A stretch of DNA of 64,000 nucleotides from Leucobacter luti (GCF_019464495.1 NZ_CP080492.1:1922001-1986000), one strand, 5' to 3'. Counted from the stretch's first letter, positions 44,170 through 53,116 are shown. Program-made: numbers and translations. The notes: a model not told the origin generated them from the sequence alone.

Positions 44170-45030
44170 CTATTGCCCGACTTCACGCAGCCACTGGGTG
44201 ACGGACCGCGGGGTGAGTCCGAGTCGCTGCTGCGCACTCGATTCGGCCGAAATCGTGTTGCGATCCTGCGCATTGAGCGCCTCGTAGAGGGCGACGACGG
44301 GAGCGGCGGCCGGCCCAAAGATGGGCGTAATGAGCTCCCCAAACTGCTCCGGCGTGATGCCCTCGAAGCGCACCTCACGGCCGAGCTGCGCCGCGAATGC
44401 TGCGGCAAGATCGGCGCCTTCCAGACCGGGCAGGTGGCCCACTGCCACGGTCCCGGTCACGGCCGGGTCGGTGAGAAGTCGCACCACAACCTCGGCGACA
44501 TCACGGTGGGAACTCCACGACACCGGGTACGCGGCAGGCAACGGGTAGCGCAGGATCCCTGTCTCACGGGCCGGTCCGTGCACGACCGGGAGGAGCAGAT
44601 TCTCGAGGTAGAGCCGGGGCGCAACAACGGCGTAGGAGACGCCGGAAGCTGCCACGGCGTCGATCAGCGTGACGAGCGGGTGGTCCGCCGGGGCCTGCAG
44701 CGGCGAGCCAGGCTCATCGACGATGACCCCGCTGGTCGAGATCACCACGCGGGCTGGGCGTGCGTCCGTGATGGCCTGCGCGATGGCCTCGGCCTGCGCC
44801 CGTGTCTGCTCGGGCGGCCCCATCGGGAGGTGCACGAAGACGCCAGTTGCGTCGGCGTATGCTGCGGTGAGCGCCTCCGGGTCGGCGAGGTCAATTGAGA
44901 CGCTGGCGACGCCATCAGGGACCGACTGGGTGTTGCGGACCGCGGCGACCGCGGGGACGCCTGCGGCCTGCAGCGCGGAGAGAACGGGTGAGCCTTGAGC
45001 GCCAGTGGCGCCGTGTACGAGAATCGTCAT
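44170..45030 (-). CDS. NmrA-like NAD(P)-binding protein
   Basis: 286 residues, atypical SDR of the NmrA/HSCARG type, close to NAD(P)H-quinone reductase-like YtfG. Cofactor loop ILVHGATGAQGSPVLSAL, then AVRNTQSVPDGVASVSIDLAD, and VAPRLYLENLLLPVV. Divergent from an HxlR regulator, the common arrangement for redox or electrophile-responsive genes. Confidence 0.87.
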   Translation of the reverse strand: MTILVHGATGAQGSPVLSALQAAGVPAVAAVRNTQSVPDGVASVSIDLADPEALTAAYADATGVFVHLPMGPPEQTRAQAEAIAQAITDARPARVVISTSGVIVDEPGSPLQAPADHPLVTLIDAVAASGVSYAVVAPRLYLENLLLPVVHGPARETGILRYPLPAAYPVSWSSHRDVAEVVVRLLTDPAVTGTVAVGHLPGLEGADLAAAFAAQLGREVRFEGITPEQFGELITPIFGPAAAPVVALYEALNAQDRNTISAESSAQQRLGLTPRSVTQWLREVGQ

Positions 45031-45040
45031 GTCTCTATTA

Positions 45041-45055
45041 GTGCATACGATGCAC
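45041..45055. promoter_or_regulatory. HxlR-type operator
   Basis: Perfect dyad GTGCAT-ACG-ATGCAC in the 66-base gap between the divergent NmrA-like and HxlR genes; it lies 10 bases before the NmrA-like ATG, over its likely core promoter. Confidence 0.7.
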
Positions 45056-45083
45056 CGGTTACGTCAACTGCACCAATGGCGCG

Positions 45084-45089
45084 TAGGAT
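45084..45089 (+). promoter_or_regulatory. -10 box of HxlR gene (leaderless)
   Basis: TAGGAT, 7 bases before ATG 45097. Confidence 0.6.
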
Positions 45090-45096
45090 GACTCAC

Positions 45097-45435
45097 ATGA
45101 ACGATGCAGAGCTCCCCGAGTGCGGTGTCGCCCGCTTCCTGATGCTGTTTGACGGCCCGTGGGCAACGCTCATCATTCGCGAACTCATGCACGGCTCCCA
45201 GCGCTTTGGTGAACTCCGCACTGAGCTCGATGGGATCAGTGCCCACACGTTGACGAACCGACTGCGATTGTTCGAGTCGCGTGGGATCGTGACGCGCACG
45301 GCCTATGCGGAGATCCCACCGCGCGTGGTCTATGAGCTGACGCCACTGGGCCTCCAACTGCGTCCGGTGCTCGACGCGATGAACGAGTGGGGCGTCACGG
45401 CCCCCGTCGCCGCATTCACCTCGGAAGCGGCCTAG
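45097..45435 (+). CDS. HxlR family regulator
   Basis: 112 residues, the whole protein being the winged helix: CGVARFLMLFDGPWATLIIRELMHGSQRFGELRTELDGIS and LTNRLRLFESRGIVTR, YELTPLGLQL. One Cys (residue 9) in the position that senses electrophiles in some HxlR/HypR proteins. Start at 45097 fits the -10 box; three codons further upstream remain open. Likely controls the divergent NmrA-like gene. 20-base overlap with the convergent FUSC gene. Confidence 0.88.
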   Translation: MNDAELPECGVARFLMLFDGPWATLIIRELMHGSQRFGELRTELDGISAHTLTNRLRLFESRGIVTRTAYAEIPPRVVYELTPLGLQLRPVLDAMNEWGVTAPVAAFTSEAA

Positions 45436-46494
45436 CTCTCCGCCGCGCCACCCACCGCACGGCCAGCACCAGCACCACGCTCACGGCAGCACCGAGCGCA
45501 GTCGCCAGCACGCGATCCACAAGCATGCCTGTCACCGGCTGCGGGGTCACAAGCTGCACCACGGCGAGCGCGAGCGGGGTCACGAACAGCAGCGCGATCC
45601 CGTAGCTGCGGCCGATCAGCACCTCCGCGAGGAGCTGACACAGCGCAATGACCCCGATCAGGAGCAGGGGCGGTGGATCCGGCAGCAGCACGGCCGCGGC
45701 AATGACGACCCCGCCGAGCGTGCCGACCACCCGGTGCAGCGCGCGCGATACCGAGTGCGGCGCACCCGGCGGCGGAATCACCGCGACGGCGCTGACCACC
45801 GCCCAGTACGCGTGGCCCTGGCCAAGGCCCAGCGCCAGCGCACCGGCGGCGAGCGCGGCCACGACGGTCTGCGCCACGCTCACCCACACCTCACCGGCGC
45901 GCAGACGCTCCGGCCGCAGCTCCGGCGTGCGCAACAACGGCCGCAGGAGGGGCGGCCCTCCCGCTCAAGCGCGGAGCGAAGGAGCCAGCCGGACAGACAG
46001 ATCAGAATCGCGAAGCACGCAGCGGCAGCAGCGATCCCGAGCCGCAGCCCGAGCCCGCCGGCCGGCACCGGCACCTGCACACAGACGAGAAACGCGAACG
46101 TTTGGAACACCGGCGTTGGTGGGAACAGCTGCCCCACCTGCGCCACCAGCATGCTCAGCACGAGCACGCCGACGAGGGCGGCAACGATCAACCACAGTTC
46201 GGCGCCAAGCAGCGCAAGCAGGGCACCGGTCCCGAGGCTCACCAGTAGCGTGAACGCTGCGAGCAGCAGGGAGCGCAACCGCAGGCGGTACGGTTCATTC
46301 CGACCGTAGAGCGCCGTCATAGCGCCGAACGCTGCGTAGGGCGCGAGATCGAGCCGCCCAGCCACGAAGAGCAGCAGCAGCGGCAGGCCGATTGCAATCC
46401 CGGCTCTGATCCCCACCTCAAGATCGAGGAAGCCGAGCCGCCGCCAGCCGCGCGGGCTGCCAGAAGAACTCAGAGCCGACTCAGCGGCTGCCAT
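45416..46494 (-). pseudogene. FUSC family membrane protein, one frameshift
   Basis: Restored length 359 residues. FUSC/aromatic acid exporter-like protein with two blocks of hydrophobic helices (PLLLLFVAGRLDLAPYAAFGAMTALYGR; then VVAALAAGALALGLGQGHAYWAVVSAVAVIPP). The frame breaks after LLRSALEREGRP at the G run 45949-45952, one base short; adding it continues PLLRPLLRTPELRPERLRAGE. ATG behind GGGGGAGC. Possible exporter; the substrate is unknown. Confidence 0.82.
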
Positions 46495-46554
46495 CAGCTC
46501 CCCCTCTGTCCCGCCGGATCAGACGCAGATCCCGGTTCTGGCTCGACTGCCGGA

Positions 46555-47076
46555 TCAGGCGCAGTTGCCGCACACACCCGAGAGTGCCATCAGCATGAAG
46601 CAGTTGGGGCACACGGGCTGCACGCGCTCAGGCTGCGCGTTCGGTTTCGCCTTGGGCTCCGCTTTTGGCTTGGCGGTTTTGCGAGCCCCGGATCGCGCTG
46701 CCTTCACCGGGCCGCGCTCTGCCGCGAGCTCCTCGGCCTCAATCGCCGCGCCCTTCCCGTGCACGGGGTGATCGACGGCCCATGCACCGGAGTGCCGCAC
46801 GCTCTGCCAGCGGGGCGCATTTCCGACCACGGCGATGATCTCATCCTCGGTCAGAAATCCGACCGTGTATCCCTTGTGCACCTGGAGGTCGGGCGCGTCA
46901 TCGGAACGCACGACGGTGATTCCGGCGTCTGAGCGCACCAGCCGCTCGATCGGCACCCGGTTCAGCAGGCTGCGCAGGAACACGCGGTTGGCCACAGGAG
47001 CACGCCGGTGCACCAGGGCTTCCTCCAGCGAACCGTAGCGGTTCAGGATGGATTCGTGTGCCGCTGACTGCTCCAT
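46555..47076 (-). CDS. Protein with C-terminal zinc ribbon
   Basis: 173 residues. Residues 1-115 form an unrecognised soluble domain (YGSLEEALVHRRAPVANRVFL; LTEDEIIAVVGNAPRWQ), then a Lys/Ala/Pro-rich linker (KPKAEPKAKPNAQPE) and a CPNCFMLMALSGVCGNC zinc ribbon ending two residues before the stop. Start at 47076 has GGAGGG 8 bases upstream; the open frame extends 20 codons further but lacks a site. Confidence 0.7.
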   Translation of the reverse strand: MEQSAAHESILNRYGSLEEALVHRRAPVANRVFLRSLLNRVPIERLVRSDAGITVVRSDDAPDLQVHKGYTVGFLTEDEIIAVVGNAPRWQSVRHSGAWAVDHPVHGKGAAIEAEELAAERGPVKAARSGARKTAKPKAEPKAKPNAQPERVQPVCPNCFMLMALSGVCGNCA

Positions 47077-47271
47077 GATGTGTGCCCTCCGAGAATACGT
47101 GCTGGCCCGAAAGGGCCATCTCCCAGTATCTCGCACCCTGGGCTATGCCCAGTACGGATTCGTCGCCACGGCACGCTCACGAGCCTCACCGGCCCTCCCC
47201 CGCCACCGTGCGCTGCAGCGCTGCAGCGCCTCATTCAAACTGGTGCGGACAGCCGGTGGCGCTGGGGTCTG

Positions 47272-47324
47272 CTGGATCACTCGGGCCGGTCGGATCAGTC
47301 GGGCCGGTTGGATCAGTCGGGCCG
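47272..47324. repeat. 18-bp tandem repeat in a gene-free gap
   Basis: TCGGGCCGGTCGGATCAG at 47281 and TCGGGCCGGTTGGATCAG at 47299, with partial copies on both sides. The surrounding gap 47077-47541 has several short open frames, none with convincing protein features. Confidence 0.7.
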
Positions 47325-47541
47325 AGGAGGGAGAGTGGGTCCGCCCCGTCCCCCTGGCACGGTTCCGAACGCTGGAGCCCGAGCGCTAGGGCATATACCT
47401 CTGGATGCTGGCTCACTCTGCGGCTCCTATCTGATCTGCACGCTGACACATGCAACGGTAGAAGCCCGAGCAGAGCACCGACGGGAACTCTGACCCGAAC
47501 CGTGCGTCAGCCAAAATGCTGCAGTGTTCAGACCCGCAGAC

Positions 47542-48513
47542 TCAGTGCTCGCGATCGAGATTCAGGTTCCGAGTGACCTCGCCCAGCCGCGCGCGCTCAT
47601 CCACGCGGCGGCGCTCAAGTTCGCCGAGGTGGGCGGGGGCCCGCGCACTGCCACGCTGAGCTGCGGCACCGGCAAAAATCACGATGGCGATCCCCACGAG
47701 TTGCATCAGCGTCGGCGATTGGCTGAGCACCAGGAGCCCGATCAGGATCCCGAACGCCGGTTCGATCGCCAGTAGCGTCCCGAAGGCGGTGTGCGTCATT
47801 CGGCGCAGCGCGAGCATTTCGAGCCCGAACGAGATCACCGGGGTAATCACCGCGATCCCAGCGACAAGCAGCAGCACCCACCACGCGGGATTGCCCGTCA
47901 CCACCTGCGGGATGCCAACGGCCGCGGTAAACACGGCAGCGATCGGGATCGTGAGCGCGAGGCCGCTGATCCCGGAAAACCGATCACCCACGCGCTGGGT
48001 GAGCACGTTGTAGAGTCCCCAGCAGACGCCGGCTGCCAGCGCGAAGCCGACGCCGATCAGGTCAATCTCCCCGTGCCACGGTTCGGTGAGCAGCACTACG
48101 CCCACGAAGGCAAGCAGCGGCCAGATCAGTGAGCCGCGCTTCTTGCTCGCGATCCCCGCCACCAGCAGTGGCCCGAGGAACTCGATCGCCACCGCGGTGC
48201 CGAGCGGAATGCGCTCCACCGCCGCGAGAAAGAACGTGGTCATGAATCCGGTCACGAGGCCGAGCCCCAGAAGCGGTGGAATATCGCTGCGCCGGATCGA
48301 GCGCACGCGCGGCCGCGCGATCAGCCACAGGATCGCGCCGCCGATGGTCATCCGGAGCCAGGCCGTGCCAGCAGGCCCCACCTCGGCAATCGCGGTAACC
48401 GAGAGCGCGTTCGAGAGCTGGATCAGCAGCATCGCCGCGATCGCGAGGGACCACGGCGGGATCCCTGTGCCTCGAATCCGGGTGTCCGTGCGCAGCACCG
48501 GTTCGGCGCTCAC
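47542..48513 (-). CDS. EamA/DMT family exporter (RhtA-like)
   Basis: 323 residues, ten helices in two EamA halves (LAIAAMLLIQLSNALSVTAI at the start; GICWGLYNVL-like AAGVCWGLYNVLTQRVGD at the second half), ending in a 30-residue charged tail (LERRRVDERARLGEVTRN). RhtA-like proteins export threonine or homoserine. GTG start overlaps the B3/4 gene by 4 bases, so it is translationally coupled to a regulator-led operon (49833-47542). Confidence 0.87.
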   Translation of the reverse strand: MSAEPVLRTDTRIRGTGIPPWSLAIAAMLLIQLSNALSVTAIAEVGPAGTAWLRMTIGGAILWLIARPRVRSIRRSDIPPLLGLGLVTGFMTTFFLAAVERIPLGTAVAIEFLGPLLVAGIASKKRGSLIWPLLAFVGVVLLTEPWHGEIDLIGVGFALAAGVCWGLYNVLTQRVGDRFSGISGLALTIPIAAVFTAAVGIPQVVTGNPAWWVLLLVAGIAVITPVISFGLEMLALRRMTHTAFGTLLAIEPAFGILIGLLVLSQSPTLMQLVGIAIVIFAGAAAQRGSARAPAHLGELERRRVDERARLGEVTRNLNLDREH

Positions 48514-49235
48514 GCGGTCACCACGCGACGCGTTGCCCGAACATCGGGGCCGAGACCGCGCAGCGCGGCCGTGAGCGCGTCCGCCGCTGCGGCGAGCGCG
48601 GCAGCGCTCATGGGCGCGAGACTGTCGCAGATGAACAGCGCGGATGTGGTCTGTTCGGTGAGCGCGGTGCGCCTCCCCTGCCGCCAGTTCCAGCGCCGGC
48701 AGGTCACCCCGGCGTTGTCGCGCCAGATCACCTCGCCCGGCTCCGGGTACTCGACAGTTGCTTCGCCATTGGCGATCGCGTCGAACGGCTCGTCGCCAGC
48801 AGCACGCACCAACTGGGCTGGCCCCTGGTAAGCCAGCAGATCCTCCCCTCCGAGTGGAATCTGGTGCAGCACCGAGATGGCGTTGTAGATATCGGTGAGC
48901 GGGTTCACCCTGGGCAGGCCGCTTTCAGCGCGGCGCGTCAGCGCTTCCAGGCTGTTGCGGGTGCGCTGTGGTTTCGCACCAAACGCCTGGTACGCCTCCC
49001 GCCAGGCAGCAATGTGCGGCAGCTCGGTCACCGGCAGCTGCGCGAGGAGTGCGCGCGCGTGCGCCTCGGCTGCGGCCACGAGTGCGTCGATCGCGCCGGG
49101 ATCCGCAGGCGCGCGCTCCGGAACGATGCCCTCGACCACGATGAGCACGGCGCGGTAGTCTCCCCGGAGCTCCTGGACTGCGGGATCCACGCGGCAGGCA
49201 TCGAGGAAGGCCGCGGCGTCCACCGGCTCAGCCAC
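48510..49235 (-). CDS. B3/B4 tRNA-binding domain protein
   Basis: 241 residues. Matches the free-standing B3/B4 domain known from the beta subunit of phenylalanyl-tRNA synthetase: WREAYQAFGAKPQRTRNSLEALTRR, LPRVNPLTDIYNAISVLHQIPLGGEDL, GEVIWRDNAGVTCRRWNWRQGRRT. Such proteins may act in tRNA editing or amino acid quality control. GTG at 49235 overlaps the regulator gene by 8 bases. Confidence 0.87.
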   Translation of the reverse strand: MAEPVDAAAFLDACRVDPAVQELRGDYRAVLIVVEGIVPERAPADPGAIDALVAAAEAHARALLAQLPVTELPHIAAWREAYQAFGAKPQRTRNSLEALTRRAESGLPRVNPLTDIYNAISVLHQIPLGGEDLLAYQGPAQLVRAAGDEPFDAIANGEATVEYPEPGEVIWRDNAGVTCRRWNWRQGRRTALTEQTTSALFICDSLAPMSAAALAAAADALTAALRGLGPDVRATRRVVTA

Positions 49236-49833
49236 GAGGCCCCTCCGCCTGACGCCGGGTGCCAACACCCGGTTCAAACACGGTGAGCGAGAACCGCGCA
49301 CCTGCCGGGTTCGGATTGGCGTAGGCGTGCGCGGTATCGCCAGAGAAACTCAGGGCGTCGCCGCGCTGCAGTTCGTGTGTCGCGCCGTCCACTTCGACCA
49401 CTATCGCTCCCTCCTGCACCTGCAAGAGTTCACGCGTGCCATCACTGTGAGCCTCACTCTCGTGGCGCTCATGCGGTGCGAGCGTCCAGTCCCACAGCTC
49501 GACCACGTCCGGTGCCGCGGTCGCGGCAACGAGCACCCCGCGGCCGCCAAGATCACCGCTCCAGAGCGCTGCGCCCGTCCCGGCGCGCACGAGCTTCGCC
49601 GCGCGCTGCGCTGGTGGCTCGACGAGTGCTGGCAGCCCGACGCCGAGTGCATCCGAGAGCCGCAGTAGCGTGCCAACGCTCGGGTTCACCGCCCCCTGCT
49701 CCACGCTCACCAGCATGCGGCGGCTCACTCCAGCGGCCGCCGCGAGCTCATCGAGGGTGAGGTCGCGACCCTTGCGTTCCTGTCGCACCCGCGCGCCGAT
49801 GACGCGCGCCAGCTGTTCGGTTTCCGTGTCCAC
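49228..49833 (-). CDS. XRE family regulator with C-terminal cupin
   Basis: 201 residues. Helix-turn-helix at about 8-62 (LDELAAAAGVSRRMLVSVEQGAVNPSVGTLLRL) and a cupin sensor at about 110-190 (LAPHERHESEAHSDGTRELLQVQEGAIVV; FSGDTAHAYANP). First gene of the operon with B3/4 and EamA proteins, a layout seen with amino acid exporters. GTG start chosen because a TATCGT -10 box lies 7 bases before it. Probably binds the GTGCAC pair over its own promoter. Confidence 0.88.
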   Translation of the reverse strand: MDTETEQLARVIGARVRQERKGRDLTLDELAAAAGVSRRMLVSVEQGAVNPSVGTLLRLSDALGVGLPALVEPPAQRAAKLVRAGTGAALWSGDLGGRGVLVAATAAPDVVELWDWTLAPHERHESEAHSDGTRELLQVQEGAIVVEVDGATHELQRGDALSFSGDTAHAYANPNPAGARFSLTVFEPGVGTRRQAEGPRG

Positions 49834-49836
49834 ACA

Positions 49837-49852
49837 GTGCACGATAGTGCAC
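49837..49852 (-). promoter_or_regulatory. Operator and -10 box of the XRE-cupin operon
   Basis: GTGCAC-GATA-GTGCAC; the TATCGT -10 box (49841-49846, minus strand) lies between and overlaps the two palindromic hexamers. Suggests direct autorepression. Confidence 0.65.
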
Positions 49853-49911
49853 GTTATGCGCATTGTCTAGGGCAGGGTTGCCGCACTGCGGAGCGTCAAA
49901 CACACTCATCG

Positions 49912-51564
49912 CTAGCCGGCCTGGGGAAATCCGCCTGGCTGCCCGCCGCCGGGGCCGCCCATACCTCCGCCCATCCCGGCCGCCGCCTCGCCGGCGGTCG
50001 CCGTGCCGAGCTCGTTGCCGCCGGCGCCGCCCGACACCAGCGTGTAGCTCTCGCCCACTGTGATCCCTGCCGCCGCGATCACCACTGAGCTCGCCGCCTT
50101 CTGCGCGGTTGCGGACACCACTGCCGCACCGGAGGCATCGGCCAACTCGATCTCCTGCCCCGCTGCGATCTGCGCGCTCACCATCGCCCAGCCGAGTGTC
50201 GATTCGGTGCCGGGTGTCTCCTCCATCCCGCCAGCACTGAACGCGATGATTGTGCCGCCGGTCACGGTGATCCCCCCGTTCGAGTCGAGCGCACCGTTGC
50301 CGCTGCGTGTCGGTCCATAGACGGTGATGTCGCCGCCGGTGACGCGCAGGGAGCCGTTCGAGTCGATGCCGTCGCCCTCTGCATCGACGGTGATGGTGCC
50401 GCCTGAGATTTCCAGCCGCTCGCCCGAGTCCTCCATCCCACCGCCACCCATGCCACCTGGGCCGGACTGCTGGGAATCCGTGGTCGCGCTGTTGCCCGAT
50501 GCGTTGATCCCATCGTCGGAGGAGACCAGGGAAACTGTGCCGGCGAAGACGCCGATATTGCCTGCCTCCACTGCCTCGTTCGACTCGGTCACGGTGATGT
50601 CGCCGCCGCCGATCGAGAGCACGACCTCACCCTTCACGCCGTCGTCGGTAGCAGCGACAGTGAGCGTGCCGCCGGTGATCACCGTGTCAGTCTGCGCCTG
50701 CACACCGTCATCGCCAGCGGTGATGTCGATCGTCCCGCCGCTCACGAGAATGTATCCCTTCGTCTCGTCGCCCTCCTGGTCACTCTTCAGCCCGTCGCCT
50801 CCGGTAGCCGTGAGCGCCAGAGTGCCGCCCTCCACCACGAGCGCGTCTGTGCCGCGCAGCGCGTCATCAACCGCGGTCACCGTGACCGTGCCGGAGAGGA
50901 TCACCAGATCATCCTTGCTCGTGATCCCGTCGTTGCCGTTCGCCGTCACCTGCAGCTTGCCGTCTCCCGAGATCGTGAGGTCGGCCGCGGCGTAGATGGC
51001 GGCGTTTGCCTCAGCGTCGTCCGCGTATGAGGCCGCATCTGACACCGCGTTTGTGCTGCCCTTGGCGAGCGAGATCGCCACGTCGTCGGCGGTCTGCACG
51101 TCGATCGCCGCGCCAGCGGAGTTCGTGATGGTGACACCGTCGAGGATCAGCACGACGAGCGCGTCCTCCGGGGCCGCGACCACCACCTGCCCGTCGAGCG
51201 TGCCGCTGAGCCGGTAGACGCCAGCAGCAGAAATGGTGATGGTGCCGTCTGCCGCCGCAACCGCGTCCGAGCTGGTCTTTGCGCTCGACCCGCTCAGCAC
51301 AACCTCAACCGCGTCGCTCGCCGCCCACTCGTCGTCGTTCACCGTCGTGTAATCCGCGTTCCCCGCGAGCACCTCAGTGGGGCTGAGGTCGCCGGTAAAC
51401 GTGGTGCTGACGGCCGGTGTTGCCGCGGTGGATTCCCCAGACGAGGCGGACTCGGAGCTCGCCGACGGCGCGGCGCCCGATCCGGCCCCCGACACTGCCG
51501 TGCAGCCGGTAAGGAGCGCCGCGCTCAGGGCGAGGGCAATGAAGGGGAAGACTGGTCGTTTCAT
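49912..51564 (-). CDS. Cthe_2159-type (DUF4353) beta-helix lipoprotein
   Basis: 550 residues. Lipoprotein signal FPFIALALSAALLTGCTAVS, Ser/Ala linker, then a long parallel beta-helix made of repeated turns such as ADLTISGDGKLQVTANGNDGI, ILVSGGTIDITAGDDGVQA and VTGGDITVYGPTRSGNGALD, with a Gly/Met-rich insert (GPGGMGGGGMEDSG) and a Gly-rich C-terminus. The Cthe_2159 family binds acidic polysaccharide; the Asp-Gly-rich turns suggest calcium. ATG behind AAAGGA and overlapping the VTC gene (ATGA). Surface-exposed. Confidence 0.85.
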   Translation of the reverse strand: MKRPVFPFIALALSAALLTGCTAVSGAGSGAAPSASSESASSGESTAATPAVSTTFTGDLSPTEVLAGNADYTTVNDDEWAASDAVEVVLSGSSAKTSSDAVAAADGTITISAAGVYRLSGTLDGQVVVAAPEDALVVLILDGVTITNSAGAAIDVQTADDVAISLAKGSTNAVSDAASYADDAEANAAIYAAADLTISGDGKLQVTANGNDGITSKDDLVILSGTVTVTAVDDALRGTDALVVEGGTLALTATGGDGLKSDQEGDETKGYILVSGGTIDITAGDDGVQAQTDTVITGGTLTVAATDDGVKGEVVLSIGGGDITVTESNEAVEAGNIGVFAGTVSLVSSDDGINASGNSATTDSQQSGPGGMGGGGMEDSGERLEISGGTITVDAEGDGIDSNGSLRVTGGDITVYGPTRSGNGALDSNGGITVTGGTIIAFSAGGMEETPGTESTLGWAMVSAQIAAGQEIELADASGAAVVSATAQKAASSVVIAAAGITVGESYTLVSGGAGGNELGTATAGEAAAGMGGGMGGPGGGQPGGFPQAG

Positions 51565-52508
51565 GATGCGATCCTTTGCGCTGGGAGGTGGAACTGCTGG
51601 GTGGAGGACACGGGGTGAGTTGGCGCGGGGAGCCGCGACATGCTGAGCGGGGTGGCCGTCGCGAACGGACCGGCAAGCGTGCGCGCCCACTTATTGCTGG
51701 GCAATTCGGGGTGCAGGGCAGCGGTGCCGGTGCCAAACTTGCTGATCCCGCTGGGGCGGTAGCCAGCACGCCAGAGTGCGCGATCCAGCTCGCTCGCGCG
51801 GCCGGCGGACTTCGACTCGAGGATCACGTGATCAGGCAGCCCGATCCCGCACGCAACCGCACCGCCAAGATCCGTGCCGTCGCTCCAGCGCAGCCGCGTA
51901 TCAATCGTGGCGCGGCTCCCCTCCGGCATGAGCAGCGTGGTGCGCTGGTATTGGCTCACCAGCGTCGGCCGCAGGGTAGCAACGAGCGCGGCATCGTGGC
52001 CGTGGTGTGTGAACTGCGCGGCGACGTACCTCCGGCCCGCAGCCGTGAGCGTCGCGCGGTCCGTCGGCGCGTATGCGACTCGCTCCTTCACCGTGGTGCC
52101 CCGGCCACTCTTGGTTTTGAGTTCCAGGAACGTCGATCCAGTGTCGAGGTAGCTGCGGGTGCGGAGCTTAAACCTGCGCCTGCGGCGCTGGGCGGTGAGC
52201 CTGAAGCTCAGGTGATCCGGGGTATCGAAGTACACCGAGTCGTAGGAGAAGTCGCGCCGGCCGTCGATCTCGAGGACGCGAGCGCGCGAGTCAATACGCT
52301 CGAGCAGCGCAGTGGCGGTTGCAACGGGGATCAGGTATTTCCGATCGACTCGAGTCAGCAGTTCGGCCTCGGACACAAGTTCATCGAGCGAGATCGGCGC
52401 GAGCCGGGCCAGGCAGTCGAGTGGGGCGAGTTCCTCTGCCACGGGTGCAGCAGATGCCACAGCTGTGGTGAATGCGGCGGGTGCAGCCCCAGGGTGCACG
52501 GAGGTCAT
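51561..52508 (-). CDS. VTC domain protein (polyphosphate polymerase-like)
   Basis: 315 residues. VTC domain at about 45-265 with ELLTRVDRKYLIPVATA, YDSVYFDTPDHLSFRL, RRRRRFKLRTRSYLDTG, FLELKTKSGRGTTVKERV and HVILESKSAG; the basic tunnel residues and acidic metal ligands of the triphosphate-tunnel fold are therefore present. In yeast the domain polymerises polyphosphate from ATP; in bacteria it usually sits, as here, beside DUF4956. ATGA overlaps on both sides. C-terminal 50 residues are Pro/Thr-rich. Confidence 0.88.
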   Translation of the reverse strand: MTSVHPGAAPAAFTTAVASAAPVAEELAPLDCLARLAPISLDELVSEAELLTRVDRKYLIPVATATALLERIDSRARVLEIDGRRDFSYDSVYFDTPDHLSFRLTAQRRRRRFKLRTRSYLDTGSTFLELKTKSGRGTTVKERVAYAPTDRATLTAAGRRYVAAQFTHHGHDAALVATLRPTLVSQYQRTTLLMPEGSRATIDTRLRWSDGTDLGGAVACGIGLPDHVILESKSAGRASELDRALWRAGYRPSGISKFGTGTAALHPELPSNKWARTLAGPFATATPLSMSRLPAPTHPVSSTQQFHLPAQRIAS

Positions 52509-53116
52509 CGCTCGACTCCAGCCGTCGCGACTAGTGCCGGATCGCGCCGCTTCTCACGCTTCGCCGCAGTGTCCAGGCGGAAGCGCACATCCACCAGCGT
52601 CGAGTCGTTCACGAGGTCCAGCTGCTGCACGGTAATCGCGGTGACCGTGGCCCCCAGCCGCGCCTCCAATTCTTCGCGCAGCTCCCGCTCGTCGGCAATT
52701 GCCCGGTCGAGACGCACCACTTGGTGCCGGCTGTTCGCGAGCACGGCCGGGTGATCCACCGCCCACAGCACCACCACGATGAGGGCGATGAGGCCGGTTG
52801 GGATGATCACGTTGCTCTGGGACAGCCCGCCGATCAGCCCCATCGCGAGCGCCGCGAAGTAGTACGCCACCTCGCGCTGCGAGATCTCGGAGGAGCGGAG
52901 CCGGATGATAGACAGCACGCCGAAGAGTCCCAGGCCGAGGCCCGCTGCGATCTCTGCCGATCCCAGCACGCTCGTGACGGCGAGCACTCCAACGTTCACA
53001 CCAAGGAACGCGACAACGAGGTCGCGCCTGCGGTGCCGCGGATAGTAGAGGCCACAGGCGAGGATCAGGGCCGCGACGAGGTCGACAGCGATGAGGATGA
53101 AATCGGGGGTGTTCAC
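52505..53116 (-). CDS. DUF4956 membrane protein
   Basis: 203 residues. Four hydrophobic helices in the first 120 residues (FILIAVDLVAALILACGLYY; LVVAFLGVNVGVLAVTSVLG; GLGLGLFGVLSIIRLRS; VIIPTGLIALIVVVLWAV) with the family motif RLRSSEISQREVAYYFAALA, then a soluble helical/beta C-terminus. Function unknown; co-occurs with VTC proteins, so it may be the membrane partner or channel. GTG start with AGGAG upstream. Confidence 0.88.
   Translation of the reverse strand: MNTPDFILIAVDLVAALILACGLYYPRHRRRDLVVAFLGVNVGVLAVTSVLGSAEIAAGLGLGLFGVLSIIRLRSSEISQREVAYYFAALAMGLIGGLSQSNVIIPTGLIALIVVVLWAVDHPAVLANSRHQVVRLDRAIADERELREELEARLGATVTAITVQQLDLVNDSTLVDVRFRLDTAAKREKRRDPALVATAGVER

Noticed and set aside
47048..47389. 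113-residue plus-strand frame in the 465-base gap.
   Set aside because: It crosses the 18-bp repeat, overlaps the start of the zinc-ribbon gene and has no ribosome binding site or domain.
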